Assembly: GCA_022605955.1 (NCBI GenBank)
Contig: JAKCOZ010000640.1
Location: 39,898-103,897, forward strand
Origin: Rallus limicola
Taxonomy: Eukaryota > Chordata > Aves > Gruiformes > Rallidae
Length of the DNA: 64,000 nucleotides
Direction of reading: 5' to 3'
Shown here: piece after piece, positions 39,205 through 52,272 of the stretch
How the letters are laid out: every line of letters begins with the position of its first letter
Numbering within the stretch: the first letter of the stretch is position 1
Translations under genes and position numbers: made by a program
Notes under the pieces: model-generated
Database searches by the model: none
What the model was told of the DNA's origin: nothing
The model's input: only the letters and a program-made list of their open reading frames with translations

Positions 39205-42200
39205 TTGCCTGGAAAGAGGGAACATGCCTGGAACCTCCTACGGTGCTTTTCTCGGCCCTAGCAGACTGCAGTTCAAAACATGCTAAACGTCCAGCAATAA
39301 CTCCCAAAGTAAAGAAGCTAGGACTGAAAGGCATAGCTTGTCTGAAACCTCCTAACAGGACTCACAAGCAGACCCTGTCACTTTGGCTCTCAGCCTTTTC
39401 CTTTGCCTGGAAAGAGGGAACATGCCTGGAACCTCCTACGGTGCTTTTCTCGGCCCTAGCAGACTGCAGTTCAAAACATGCTAAACGTCCAGCAATAACT
39501 CCCAAAGTAAAGAAGCTAGGCATGAAAGGCATAGCTTGTCTGAAACCTCCTAACAGGACACACAAGCAGACCCTGTCACTTTGGCTCTCAGCCTTTTCCT
39601 TTGCCTGGAAAGAGGGAACATGCCTGGAACCTCCTACGGTGCTTTTCTCGGCCCTAGCAGACTGCAGTTCAAAACATGCTAAACGTCCAGCAATAACTCC
39701 CAAAGTAAAGAAGCCAGGCATGAAAGGCATAGCTTGTCTGAAACCTCCTAACAGGACACACAAGCAGACCCTGTCACTTTGGCTCTCAGCCTTTTCCTTT
39801 GCCTGGAAAGAGGGAACATGCCTGGAACCTCCTACGGTGCTTTTCTCGGCCCTAGCAGACTGCAGTTCAAAACATGCTAAACGTCCAGCAATAACTCCCA
39901 AAGTAAAGAAGCTAGGCATGAAAGGCATAGCTTGTCTGAAACCTCCTAACAGGACACACAAGCAGACCCTGTCACTTTGGCTCTCAGCCTTTTCCTTTGC
40001 CTGGAAAGAGGGAACATGCCTGGAACTTCCTACGGTGCTTTTCTCGGCCCTAGCAGACTGCAGTTCAAAACATGCTAAACGTCCAGCAATAACTCCCAAA
40101 GTAAAGAAGCTAGGCATGAAAGGCATAGCTTGTCTGAAACCTCCTAACAGGACTCACAAGCAGACCCTGTCACTTTGGCTCTCAGCCTTTTCCTTTGCCT
40201 GGAAAGAGGGAACATGCCTGGAACCTCCTACGGTGCTTTTCTCGGCCCTAGCAGACTGCAGTTCAAAACATGCTAAACGTCCAGCAATAACTCCCAAAGT
40301 AAAGAAGCTAGGCATGAAAGGCATAGCTTGTCTGAAACCTCCTAACAGGACACACAAGCAGACCCTGTCACTTTGGCTCTCAGCCTTTTCCTTTGCCTGG
40401 AAAGAGGGAACATGCCTGGAACCTCCTACGGTGCTTTTCTCGGCCCTAGCAGACTGCAGTTCAAAACATGCTAAACGTCCAGCAATAACTCCCAAAGTAA
40501 AGAAGCTAGGCATGAAAGGCATAGCTTGTCTGAAACCTCCTAACAGGACACACAAGCAGACCCTGTCACTTTGGCTCTCAGCCTTTTCCTTTGCCTGGAA
40601 AGAGGGAACATGCCTGGAACCTCCTACGGTGCTTTTCTCGGCCCTAGCAGACTGCAGTTCAAAACATGCTAAACGTCCAGCAATAACTCCCAAAGTAAAG
40701 AAGCTAGGACTGAAAGGCATAGCTTGTCTGAAACCTCCTAACAGGACACACAAGCAGACCCTGTCACTTTGGCTCTCAGCCTTTTCCTTTGCCTGGAAAG
40801 AGGGAACATGCCTGGAACCTCCTACGGTGCTTTTCTCGGCCCTAGCAGACTGCAGTTCAAAACATGCTAAACGTCCAGCAATAACTCCCAAAGTAAAGAA
40901 GCTAGGCATGAAAGGCATAGCTTGTCTGAAACCTCCTAACAGGACACACAAGCAGACCCTGTCACTTTGGCTCTCAGCCTTTTCCTTTGCCTGGAAAGAG
41001 GGAACATGCCTGGAACCTCCTACGGTGCTTTTCTCGGCCCTAGCAGACTGCAGTTCAAAACATGCTAAACGTCCAGCAATAACTCCCAAAGTAAAGAAGC
41101 TAGGCCTGAAAGGCATAGCTTGTCTGAAACCTCCTAACAGGACACACAAGCAGACCCTGTCACTTTGGCTCTCAGCCTTTTCCTTTGCCTGGAAAGAGGG
41201 AACATGCCTGGAACCTCCTACGGTGCTTTTCTCGGCCCTAGCAGACTGCAGTTCAAAACATGCTAAACGTCCAGCAATAACTCCCAAAGTAAAGAAGCTA
41301 GGACTGAAAGGCATAGCTTGTCTGAAACCTCCTAACAGGACACACAAGCAGACCCTGTCACTTTGGCTCTCAGCCTTTTCCTTTGCCTGGAAAGAGGGAA
41401 CATGCCTGGAACCTCCTACGGTGCTTTTCTCGGCCCTAGCAGACTGCAGTTCAAAACATGCTAAACGTCCAGCAATAACTCCCAAAGTAAAGAAGCTAGG
41501 ACTGAAAGGCATAGCTTGTCTGAAACCTCCTAACAGGACACACAAGCAGACCCTGTCACTTTGGCTCTCAGCCTTTTCCTTTGCCTGGAAAGAGGGAACA
41601 TGCCTGGAACCTCCTACGGTGCTTTTCTCGGCCCTAGCAGACTGCAGTTCAAAACATGCTAAACGTCCAGCAATAACTCCCAAAGTAAAGAAGCTAGGCA
41701 TGAAAGGCATAGCTTGTCTGAAACCTCCTAACAGGACACACAAGCAGACCCTGTCACTTTGGCTCTCAGCCTTTTCCTTTGCCTGGAAAGAGGGAACATG
41801 CCTGGAACCTCCTACGGTGCTTTTCTCGGCCCTAGCAGACTGCAGTTCAAAACATGCTAAACGTCCAGCAATAACTCCCAAAGTAAAGAAGCTAGGACTG
41901 AAAGGCATAGCTTGTCTGAAACCTCCTAACAGGACACACAAGCAGACCCTGTCACTTTGGCTCTCAGCCTTTTCCTTTGCCTGGAAAGAGGGAACATGCC
42001 TGGAACCTCCTACGGTGCTTTTCTCGGCCCTAGCAGACTGCAGTTCAAAACATGCTAAACGTCCAGCAATAACTCCCAAAGTAAAGAAGCTAGGCATGAA
42101 AGGCATAGCTTGTCTGAAACCTCCTAACAGGACACACAAGCAGACCCTGTCACTTTGGCTCTCAGCCTTTTCCTTTGCCTGGAAAGAGGGAACATGCCTG

Positions 42201-43758
42201 GAACCTCCTACGGTGCTTTTCTCGGCCCTAGCAGACTGCAGTTCAAAACATGCTAAACGTCCAGCAATAACTCCCAAAGTAAAGAAGCTAGGCATGAAAG
42301 GCATAGCTTGTCTGAAACCTCCTAACAGGACACACAAGCAGACCCTGTCACTTTGGCTCTCAGCCTTTTCCTTTGCCTGGAAAGAGGGAACATGCCTGGA
42401 ACCTCCTACGGTGCTTTTCTCGGCCCTAGCAGACTGCAGTTCAAAACATGCTAAACGTCCAGCAATAACTCCCAAAGTAAAGAAGCTAGGACTGAAAGGC
42501 ATAGCTTGTCTGAAACCTCCTAACAGGACACACAAGCAGACCCTGTCACTTTGGCTCTCAGCCTTTTCCTTTGCCTGGAAAGAAGGAACATACATGCTAC
42601 CTCCTAAAGTGCTTTCCTCGGTCCTAGCAGACTGCAGTTCAAAACATGCTAAACGTCCAGCAATAACTCCCAAAGTAAAGAAGCTAGGCATGAAAGGCAT
42701 AGCTTGTCTGAAACCTCCTAACAGGACACACAAGCAGACCCTGTCACTTTGGCTCTCAGCCTTTTCCTTTGCCTGGAAAGAGGGAACATGCCTGGAACCT
42801 CCTACGGTGCTTTTCTCGGCCCTAGCAGACTGCAGTTCAAAACATGCTAAACGTCCAGCAATAACTCCCAAAGTAAAGAAGCTAGGCATGAAAGGCATAG
42901 CTTGTCTGAAACCTCCTAACAGGACACACAAGCAGACCCTGTCACTTTGGCTCTCAGCCTTTTCCTTTGCCTGGAAAGAGGGAACATGCCTGGAACCTCC
43001 TACGGTGCTTTTCTCGGCCCTAGCAGACTGCAGTTCAAAACATGCTAAACGTCCAGCAATAACTCCCAAAGTAAAGAAGCTAGGACTGAAAGGCATAGCT
43101 TGTCTGAAACCTCCTAACAGGACACACAAGCAGACCCTGTCACTTTGGCTCTCAGCCTTTTCCTTTGCCTGGAAAGAGGGAACATGCCTGGAACCTCCTA
43201 CGGTGCTTTTCTCGGCCCTAGCAGACTGCAGTTCAAAACATGCTAAACGTCCAGCAATAACTCCCAAAGTAAAGAAGCTAGGCATGAAAGGCATAGCTTG
43301 TCTGAAACCTCCTAACAGGACACACAAGCAGACCCTGTCACTTTGGCTCTCAGCCTTTTCCTTTGCCTGGAAAGAGGGAACATGCCTGGAACCTCCTACG
43401 GTGCTTTTCTCGGCCCTAGCAGACTGCAGTTCAAAACATGCTAAACGTCCAGCAATAACTCCCAAAGTAAAGAAGCTAGGCATGAAAGGCATAGCTTGTC
43501 TGAAACCTCCTAACAGGACACACAAGCAGACCCTGTCACTTTGGCTCTCAGCCTTTTCCTTTGCCTGGAAAGAGGGAACATGCCTGGAACCTCCTACGGT
43601 GCTTTTCTCGGCCCTAGCAGACTGCAGTTCAAAACATGCTAAACGTCCAGCAATAACTCCCAAAGTAAAGAAGCTAGGACTGAAAGGCATAGCTTGTCTG
43701 AAACCTCCTAACAGGACACACAAGCAGACCCTGTCACTTTGGCTCTCAGCCTTTTCCT
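39205..43758. repeat. Partial third copy of the interior of units I and II
   Basis: Monomers 199-221 match monomers 56-79 of unit I and 150-173 of unit II. Shared landmarks are actcac at 39362 and 40154 (792 bp apart, as at 11048/11840 and 29660/30452), gccaggcatg in monomer 201, type D at 40027 and a type C monomer at 42571. The M/L series of monomers 209-221 equals that of 67-79 at all 13 positions. The offset falls from 143 to 142 monomers around 40.9-41.1 kb, implying loss of one monomer. The ctt variant of monomer 63 is absent. Confidence 0.75.
42571..42768. repeat. Type C monomer (216)
   Basis: The only full type C monomer right of unit II. Its L/M neighbours match those of monomer 74, not 66 or 80, so it belongs to the partial third copy. 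The expected second C six monomers later (monomer 222) is an ordinary type A. Confidence 0.82.
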
Positions 43759-45540
43759 TTGCCTGGAAAGAGGGAACATGCCTGGAACCTCCTACGGTGC
43801 TTTTCTCGGCCCTAGCAGACTGCAGTTCAAAACATGCTAAACGTCCAGCAATAACTCCCAAAGTAAAGAAGCTAGGACTGAAAGGCATAGCTTGTCTGAA
43901 ACCTCCTAACAGGACACACAAGCAGACCCTGTCACTTTGGCTCTCAGCCTTTTCCTTTGCCTGGAAAGAGGGAACATGCCTGGAACCTCCTACGGTGCTT
44001 TTCTCGGCCCTAGCAGACTGCAGTTCAAAACATGCTAAACGTCCAGCAATAACTCCCAAAGTAAAGAAGCTAGGACTGAAAGGCATAGCTTGTCTGAAAC
44101 CTCCTAACAGGACACACAAGCAGACCCTGTCACTTTGGCTCTCAGCCTTTTCCTTTGCCTGGAAAGAGGGAACATACCTGCTACCTCCTACAGTGCTTTT
44201 CTCGGCCCTAGCAGACTGCAGTTCAAAACATGCTAAACGTCCAGCAATAACTCCCAAAGTAAAGAAGCTAGGCATGAAAGGCATAGCTTGTCTGAAACCT
44301 CCTAACAGGACACACAAGCAGACCCTGTCACTTTGGCTCTCAGCCTTTTCCTTTGCCTGGAAAGAGGGAACATGCCTGGAACCTCCTACGGTGCTTTTCT
44401 CGGCCCTAGCAGACTGCAGTTCAAAACATGCTAAACGTCCAGCAATAACTCCCAAAGTAAAGAAGCTAGGACTGAAAGGCATAGCTTGTCTGAAACCTCC
44501 TAACAGGACACACAAGCAGACCCTGTCACTTTGGCTCTCAGCCTTTTCCTTTGCCTGGAAAGAGGGAACATGCCTGGAACCTCCTACGGTGCTTTTCTCG
44601 GCCCTAGCAGACTGCAGTTCAAAACATGCTAAACGTCCAGCAATAACTCCCAAAGTAAAGAAGCTAGGACTGAAAGGCATAGCTTGTCTGAAACCTCCTA
44701 ACAGGACACACAAGCAGACCCTGTCACTTTGGCTCTCAGCCTTTTCCTTTGCCTGGAAAGAGGGAACATGCCTGGAACCTCCTACGGTGCTTTTCTCGGC
44801 CCTAGCAGACTGCAGTTCAAAACATGCTAAACGTCCAGCAATAACTCCCAAAGTAAAGAAGCTAGGACTGAAAGGCATAGCTTGTCTGAAACCTCCTAAC
44901 AGGACACACAAGCAGACCCTGTCACTTTGGCTCTCAGCCTTTTCCTTTGCCTGGAAAGAGGGAACATGCCTGGAACCTCCTACGGTGCTTTTCTCGGCCC
45001 TAGCAGACTGCAGTTCAAAACATGCTAAACGTCCAGCAATAACTCCCAAAGTAAAGAAGCTAGGCATGAAAGGCATAGCTTGTCTGAAACCTCCTAACAG
45101 GACACACAAGCAGACCCTGTCACTTTGGCTCTCAGCCTTTTCCTTTGCCTGGAAAGAGGGAACATGCCTGGAACCTCCTACGGTGCTTTTCTCGGCCCTA
45201 GCAGACTGCAGTTCAAAACATGCTAAACGTCCAGCAATAACTCCCAAAGTAAAGAAGCTAGGCATGAAAGGCATAGCTTGTCTGAAACCTCCTAACAGGA
45301 CACACAAGCAGACCCTGTCACTTTGGCTCTCAGCCTTTTCCTTTGCCTGGAAAGAGGGAACATGCCTGGAACCTCCTACGGTGCTTTTCTCGGCCCTAGC
45401 AGACTGCAGTTCAAAACATGCTAAACGTCCAGCAATAACTCCCAAAGTAAAGAAGCTAGGACTGAAAGGCATAGCTTGTCTGAAACCTCCTAACAGGACA
45501 CACAAGCAGACCCTGTCACTTTGGCTCTCAGCCTTTTCCT
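43759..45540. repeat. Ordinary monomers 222-230
   Basis: Nine monomers, all type A except one type Y/cagtg (224, near 44172), with alleles L L M L L L M M L. No rare marker links this stretch to another block. I see nothing else in it. Confidence 0.6.
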
Positions 45541-48500
45541 TTGCCTGGAAAGAGGGAACATACCTGCTACCTCCTACGGTGCTTTTCTCGGCCCTAGCAG
45601 ACTGCAGTTCAAAACATGCTAAACGTCCAGCAATCACTCCCAAAGTAAAGAAGCTAGGACTGAAAGGCATAGCTTGTCTGAAACCTCCTAACAGGACACA
45701 CAAGCAGACCCTGTCACTTTGGCTCTCAGCCTTTTCCTTTGCCTGGAAAGAGGGAACATGCCTGGAACCTCCTACGGTGCTTTTCTCGGCCCTAGCAGAC
45801 TGCAGTTCAAAACATGCTAAACGTCCAGCAATAACTCCCAAAGTAAAGAAGCTAGGCATGAAAGGCATAGCTTGTCTGAAACCTCCTAACAGGACACACA
45901 AGCAGACCCTGTCACTTTGGCTCTCAGCCTTTTCCTTTGCCTGGAAAGAGGGAACATGCCTGGAACCTCCTACGGTGCTTTTCTCGGCCCTAGCAGACTG
46001 CAGTTCAAAACATGCTAAACGTCCAGCAATAACTCCCAAAGTAAAAAAGCTAGGCATAAAAGGCATAGCTTGTCTGAAACCTCCTAACAGGACACACAAG
46101 CAGACCCTGTCACTTTGGCTCTCAGCCTTTTCCTTTGCCTGGAAAGAGGGAACATGCCTGGAACCTCCTACGGTGCTTTTCTCGGCCCTAGCAGACTGCA
46201 GTTCAAAACATGCTAAACGTCCAGCAATAACTCCCAAAGTAAAGAAGCTAGGACTGAAAGGCATAGCTTGTCTGAAACCTCCTAACAGGACACACAAGCA
46301 GACCCTGTCACTTTGGCTCTCAGCCTTTTCCTTTGCCTGGAAAGAGGGAACATGCCTGGAACCTCCTACGGTGCTTTTCTCAGCCCTAGCAGACTGCAGT
46401 TCAAAACATGCTAAACGTCCAGCAATAACTCCCAAAGTAAAGAAGCTAGGCATGAAAGGCATAGCTTGTCTGAAACCTCCTAACAGGACACACAAGCAGA
46501 CCCTGTCACTTTGGCTCTCAGCCTTTTCCTTTGCCTGGAAAGAGGGAACATGCCTGGAACCTCCTACGGTGCTTTTCTCGGCCCTAGCAGACTGCAGTTC
46601 AAAACATGCTAAACGTCCAGCAATAACTCCCAAAGTAAAGAAGCTAGGACTGAAAGGCATAGCTTGTCTGAAACCTCCTAACAGGACACACAAGCAGACC
46701 CTGTCACTTTGGCTCTCAGCCTTTTCCTTTGCCTGGAAAGAGGGAACATGCCTGGAACCTCCTACGGTGCTTTTCTCGGCCCTAGCAGACTGCAGTTCAA
46801 AACATGCTAAACGTCCAGCAATAACTCCCAAAGTAAAGAAGCTAGGACTGAAAGGCATAGCTTGTCTGAAACCTCCTAACAGGACACACAAGCAGACCCT
46901 GTCACTTTGGCTCTCAGCCTTTTCCTTTGCCTGGAAAGAGGGAACATGCCTGGAACCTCCTACGGTGCTTTTCTCGGCCCTAGCAGACTGCAGTTCAAAA
47001 CATGCTAAACGTCCAGCAATAACTCCCAAAGTAAAGAAGCTAGGCATGAAAGGCATAGCTTGTCTGAAACCTCCTAACAGGACACACAAGCAGACCCTGT
47101 CACTTTGGCTCTCAGCCTTTTCCTTTGCCTGGAAAGAGGGAACATGCCTGGAACCTCCTACGGTGCTTTTCTCGGCCCTAGCAGACTGCAGTTCAAAACA
47201 TGCTAAACGTCCAGCAATAACTCCCAAAGTAAAGAAGCTAGGCATGAAAGGCATAGCTTGTCTGAAACCTCCTAACAGGACACACAAGCAGACCCTGTCA
47301 CTTTGGCTCTCAGCCTTTTCCTTTGCCTGGAAAGAGGGAACATGCCTGGAACCTCCTACGGTGCTTTTCTCGGCCCTAGCAGACTGCAGTTCAAAACATG
47401 CTAAACGTCCAGCAATAACTCCCAAAGTAAAGAAGCTAGGACTGAAAGGCATAGCTTGTCTGAAACCTCCTAACAGGACACACAAGCAGACCCTGTCACT
47501 TTGGCTCTCAGCCTTTTCCTTTGCCTGGAAAGAGGGAACATGCCTGGAACCTCCTACGGTGCTTTTCTCGGCCCTAGCAGACTGCAGTTCAAAACATGCT
47601 AAACGTCCAGCAATAACTCCCAAAGTAAAGAAGCTAGGCATGAAAGGCATAGCTTGTCTGAAACCTCCTAACAGGACACACAAGCAGACCCTGTCACTTT
47701 GGCTCTCAGCCTTTTCCTTTGCCTGGAAAGAGGGAACATGCCTGGAACCTCCTACGGTGCTTTTCTCGGCCCTAGCAGACTGCAGTTCAAAACATGCTAA
47801 ACGTCCAGCAATAACTCCCAAAGTAAAGAAGCTAGGACTGAAAGGCATAGCTTGTCTGAAACCTCCTAACAGGACACACAAGCAGACCCTGTCACTTTGG
47901 CTCTCAGCCTTTTCCTTTGCCTGGAAAGAGGGAACATGCCTGGAACCTCCTACGGTGCTTTTCTCGGCCCTAGCAGACTGCAGTTCAAAACATGCTAAAC
48001 GTCCAGCAATAACTCCCAAAGTAAAGAAGCTAGGACTGAAAGGCATAGCTTGTCTGAAACCTCCTAACAGGACACACAAACAGACCCTGTCACTTTGGCT
48101 CTCAGCCTTTTCCTTTGCCTGGAAAGAGGGAACATGCCTGGAACCTCCTACGGTGCTTTTCTCGGCCCTAGCAGACTGCAGTTCAAAACATGCTAAACGT
48201 CCAGCAATAACTCCCAAAGTAAAGAAGCTAGGACTGAAAGGCATAGCTTGTCTGAAACCTCCTAACAGGACACACAAGCAGACCCTGTCACTTTGGCTCT
48301 CAGCCTTTTCCTTTGCCTGGAAAGAGGGAACATACCTGCTACCTCCTACGGTGCTTTTCTCGGCCCTAGCAGACTGCAGTTCAAAACATGCTAAACGTCC
48401 AGCAATAACTCCCAAAGTAAAGAAGCTAGGCATGAAAGGCATAGCTTGTCTGAAACCTCCTAACAGGACACACAAGCAGACCCTGTCACTTTGGCTCTCA

Positions 48501-50886
48501 GCCTTTTCCTTTGCCTGGAAAGAGGGAACATGCCTGGAACCTCCTACGGTGCTTTTCTCGGCCCTAGCAGACTGCAGTTCAAAACATGCTAAACGTCCAG
48601 AAATAACTCCCAAAGTAAAGAAGCTAGGACTGAAAGGCATAGCTTGTCTGAAACCTCCTAACAGGACACACAAGCAGACCCTGTCACTTTGGCTCTCAGC
48701 CTTTTCCTTTGCCTGGAAAGAGGGAACATACCTGCTACCTCCTACAGTGCTTTTCTCGGCCCTAGCAGACTGCAGTTCAAAACATGCTAAACGTCCAGCA
48801 ATAACTCCCAAAGTAAAGAAGCTAGGACTGAAAGGCATAGCTTGTCTGAAACCTCCTAACAGGACACACAAGCAGACCCTGTCACTTTGGCTCTCAGCCT
48901 TTTCCTTTGCCTGGAAAGAGGGAACATGCCTGGAACCTCCTACGGTGCTTTTCTCGGCCCTAGCAGACTGCAGTTCAAAACATGCTAAACGTCCAGCAAT
49001 AACTCCCAAAGTAAAGAAGCTAGGCATGAAAGGCATAGCTTGTCTGAAACCTCCTAACAGGACACACAAGCAGACCCTGTCACTTTGGCTCTCAGCCTTT
49101 TCCTTTGCCTGGAAAGAGGGAACATGCCTGGAACCTCCTACGGTGCTTTTCTCGGCCCTAGCAGACTGCAGTTCAAAACATGCTAAACGTCCAGCAATAA
49201 CTCCCAAAGTAAAGAAGCTAGGCATGAAAGGCATAGCTTGTCTGAAACCTCCTAACAGGACACACAAGCAGACCCTGTCACTTTGGCTCTCAGCCTTTTC
49301 CTTTGCCTGGAAAGAGGGAACATGCCTGGAACCTCCTACGGTGCTTTTCTCGGCCCTAGCAGACTGCAGTTCAAAACATGCTAAACGTCCAGCAATAACT
49401 CCCAAAGTAAAGAAGCTAGGCATGAAAGGCATAGCTTGTCTGAAAACTCCTAACAGGACACACAAGCAGACCCTGTCACTTTGGCTCTCAGCCTTTTCCT
49501 TTGCCTGGAAAGAGGGAACATGCCTGGAACCTCCTACGGTGCTTTTCTCGGCCCTAGCAGACTGCAGTTCAAAACATGCTAAACGTCCAGCAATAACTCC
49601 CAAAGGAAAGAAGCTAGGCATGAAAGGCATAGCTTGTCTGAAACCTCCTAACAGGACACACAAGCAGACCCTGTCACTTTGGCTCTCAGCCTTTTCCTTT
49701 GCCTGGAAAGAGGGAACATGCCTGGAACCTCCTACGGTGCTTTTCTCGGCCCTAGCAGACTGCAGTTCAAAACATGCTAAACGTCCAGCAATAACTCCCA
49801 AAGTAAAGAAGCTAGGCATGAAAGGCATAGCTTGTCTGAAACCTCCTAACAGGACACACAAGCAGACCCTGTCACTTTGGCTCTCAGCCTTTTCCTTTGC
49901 CTGGAAAGAGGGAACATGCCTGGAACCTCCTACGGTGCTTTTCTCGGCCCTAGCAGACTGCAGTTCAAAACATGCTAAACGTCCAGCAATAACTCCCAAA
50001 GTAAAGAAGCTAGGACTGAAAGGCATAGCTTGTCTGAAACCTCCTAACAGGACACACAAGCAGACCCTGTCACTTTGGCTCTCAGCCTTTTCCTTTGCCT
50101 GGAAAGAGGGAACATGCCTGGAACCTCCTACGGTGCTTTTCTCGGCCCTAGCAGACTGCAGTTCAAAACATGCTAAACGTCCAGCAATAACTCCCAAAGT
50201 AAAGAAGCTAGGCCTGAAAGGCATAGCTTGTCTGAAACCTCCTAACAGGACACACAAGCAGACCCTGTCACTTTGGCTCTCAGCCTTTTCCTTTGCCTGG
50301 AAAGAGGGAACATGCCTGGAACCTCCTACGGTGCTTTTCTCGGCCCTAGCAGACTGCAGTTCAAAACATGCTAAACGTCCAGCAATAACTCCCAAAGTAA
50401 AGAAGCTAGGCATGAAAGGCATAGCTTGTCTGAAACCTCCTAACAGGACACACAAGCAGACCCTGTCACTTTGGCTCTCAGCCTTTTCCATTGCCTGGAA
50501 AGAGGGAACATACCTGCTACCTCCTACAGTGCTTTTCTCGGCCCTAGCAGACTGCAGTTCAAAACATGCTAAACGTCCAGCAATAACTCCCAAAGTAAAG
50601 AAGCTAGGACTGAAAGGCATAGCTTGTCTGAAACCTCCTAACAGGACACACAAGCAGACCCTGTCACTTTGGCTCTCAGCCTTTTCCTTTGCCTGGAAAG
50701 AGGGAACATGCCTGGAACCTCCTACGGTGCTTTTCTCGGCCCTAGCAGACTGCAGTTCAAAACATGCTAAACGTCCAGCAATAACTCCCAAAGTAAAGAA
50801 GCTAGGCATGAAAGGCATAGCTTGTCTGAAACCTCCTAACAGGACACACAAGCAGACCCTGTCACTTTGGCTCTCAGCCTTTTCCT
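45541..50886. repeat. 27-monomer block, copy b (related to 52273-56628)
   Basis: Monomers 231-257. Landmarks in order: Y/cggtg (45560), ctcagcc (46382), Y/cggtg (48332), caaaggaaag (49606), and a T>A just before ttgcctgg (50490). All recur in the same order at +34, +34, +32, +29 and +29 monomers in the right-hand copy. Private changes are numerous: C at 45634, two G>A changes in monomer 233, A at 48079, A at 48601 and A at 49446. This suggests a somewhat older segment than units I/II. Confidence 0.68.
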
Positions 50887-51084
50887 TTGCCTGGAAAGAA
50901 GGAACATACCTGCTACCTCCTACAGTGCTTTCCTCGGTCCTAGCAGACTGCAGTTCAAAACATGCTAAACGTCCAGCAATAACTCCCAAAGTAAAGAAGC
51001 TAGGCATGAAAGGCATAGCTTGTCTGAAACCTCCTAACAGGACACACAAGCAGACCCTGTCACTTTGGCTCTCAGCCTTTTCCT
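50887..51084. repeat. Chimeric monomer C'' (258)
   Basis: It combines type C ends (gaagg near offset 14; gctttcctcggtcc at 41-54) with the type Y core (catacctgctacc, cctacagtg). It is an intermediate between C and Y and supports short-tract exchange between monomer types. Confidence 0.75.
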
Positions 51085-52272
51085 TTGCCTGGAAAGAGGG
51101 AACATGCCTGGAACCTCCTACGGTGCTTTTCTCGGCCCTAGCAGACTGCAGTTCAAAACATGCTAAACGTCCAGCAATAACTCCCAAAGTAAAGAAGCTA
51201 GGACTGAAAGGCATAGCTTGTCTGAAACCTCCTAACAGGACACACAAGCAGACCCTGTCACTTTGGCTCTCAGCCTTTTCCTTTTCCTGGAAAGAGGGAA
51301 CAAGCCTGGAACCTCCTACGGTGCTTTTCTCGGCCCTAGCAGACTGCAGTTCAAAACATGCTAAACGTCCAGCAATAACTCCCAAAGTAAAGAAGCTAGG
51401 ACTGAAAGGCATAGCTTGTCTGAAACCTCCTAACAGGACACACAAGCAGACCCTGTCACTTTGGCTCTCAGCCTTTTCCTTTGCCTGGAAAGAGGGAACA
51501 TGCCTGGAACCTCCTACGGTGCTTTTCTCGGCCCTAGCAGACTGCAGTTCAAAACATGCTAAACGTCCAGCAATAACTCCCAAAGTAAAGAAGCTAGGAC
51601 TGAAAGGCATAGCTTGTCTGAAACCTCCTAACAGGACACACAAGCAGACCCTGTCACTTTGGCTCTCAGCCTTTTCCTTTGCCTGGAAAGAGGGAACATG
51701 CCTGGAACCTCCTACGGTGCTTTTCTCGGCCCTAGCAGACTGCAGTTCAAAACATGCTAAACGTCCAGCAATAACTCCCAAAGTAAAGAAGCTAGGCATG
51801 AAAGGCATAGCTTGTCTGAAACCTCCTAACAGGACACACAAGCAGACCCTGTCACTTTGGCTCTCAGCCTTTTCCTTTGCCTGGAAAGAGGGAACATGCC
51901 TGGAACCTCCTACGGTGCTTTTCTCGGCCCTAGCAGACTGCAGTTCAAAACATGCTAAACGTCCAGCAATAACTCCCAAAGTAAAGAAGCTAGGCATGAA
52001 AGGCATAGCTTGTCTGAAACCTCCTAACAGGACACACAAGCAGACCCTGTCACTTTGGCTCTCAGCCTTTTCCTTTGCCTGGAAAGAGGGAACATGCCTG
52101 GAACCTCCTACGGTGCTTTTCTCGGCCCTAGCAGACTGCAGTTCAAAACATGCTAAACGTCCAGCAATAACTCCCAAAGTAAAGAAGCTAGGACTGAAAG
52201 GCATAGCTTGTCTGAAACCTCCTAACAGGACACACAAGCAGACCCTGTCACTTTGGCTCTCAGCCTTTTCCT
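51085..52272. repeat. Ordinary monomers 259-264 with one doubly altered copy
   Basis: Type A monomers with alleles L L L M M L. Monomer 260 has two private transversions 18 bp apart: G>T at 51285 and T>A at 51303. No other structure is seen. Confidence 0.6.
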
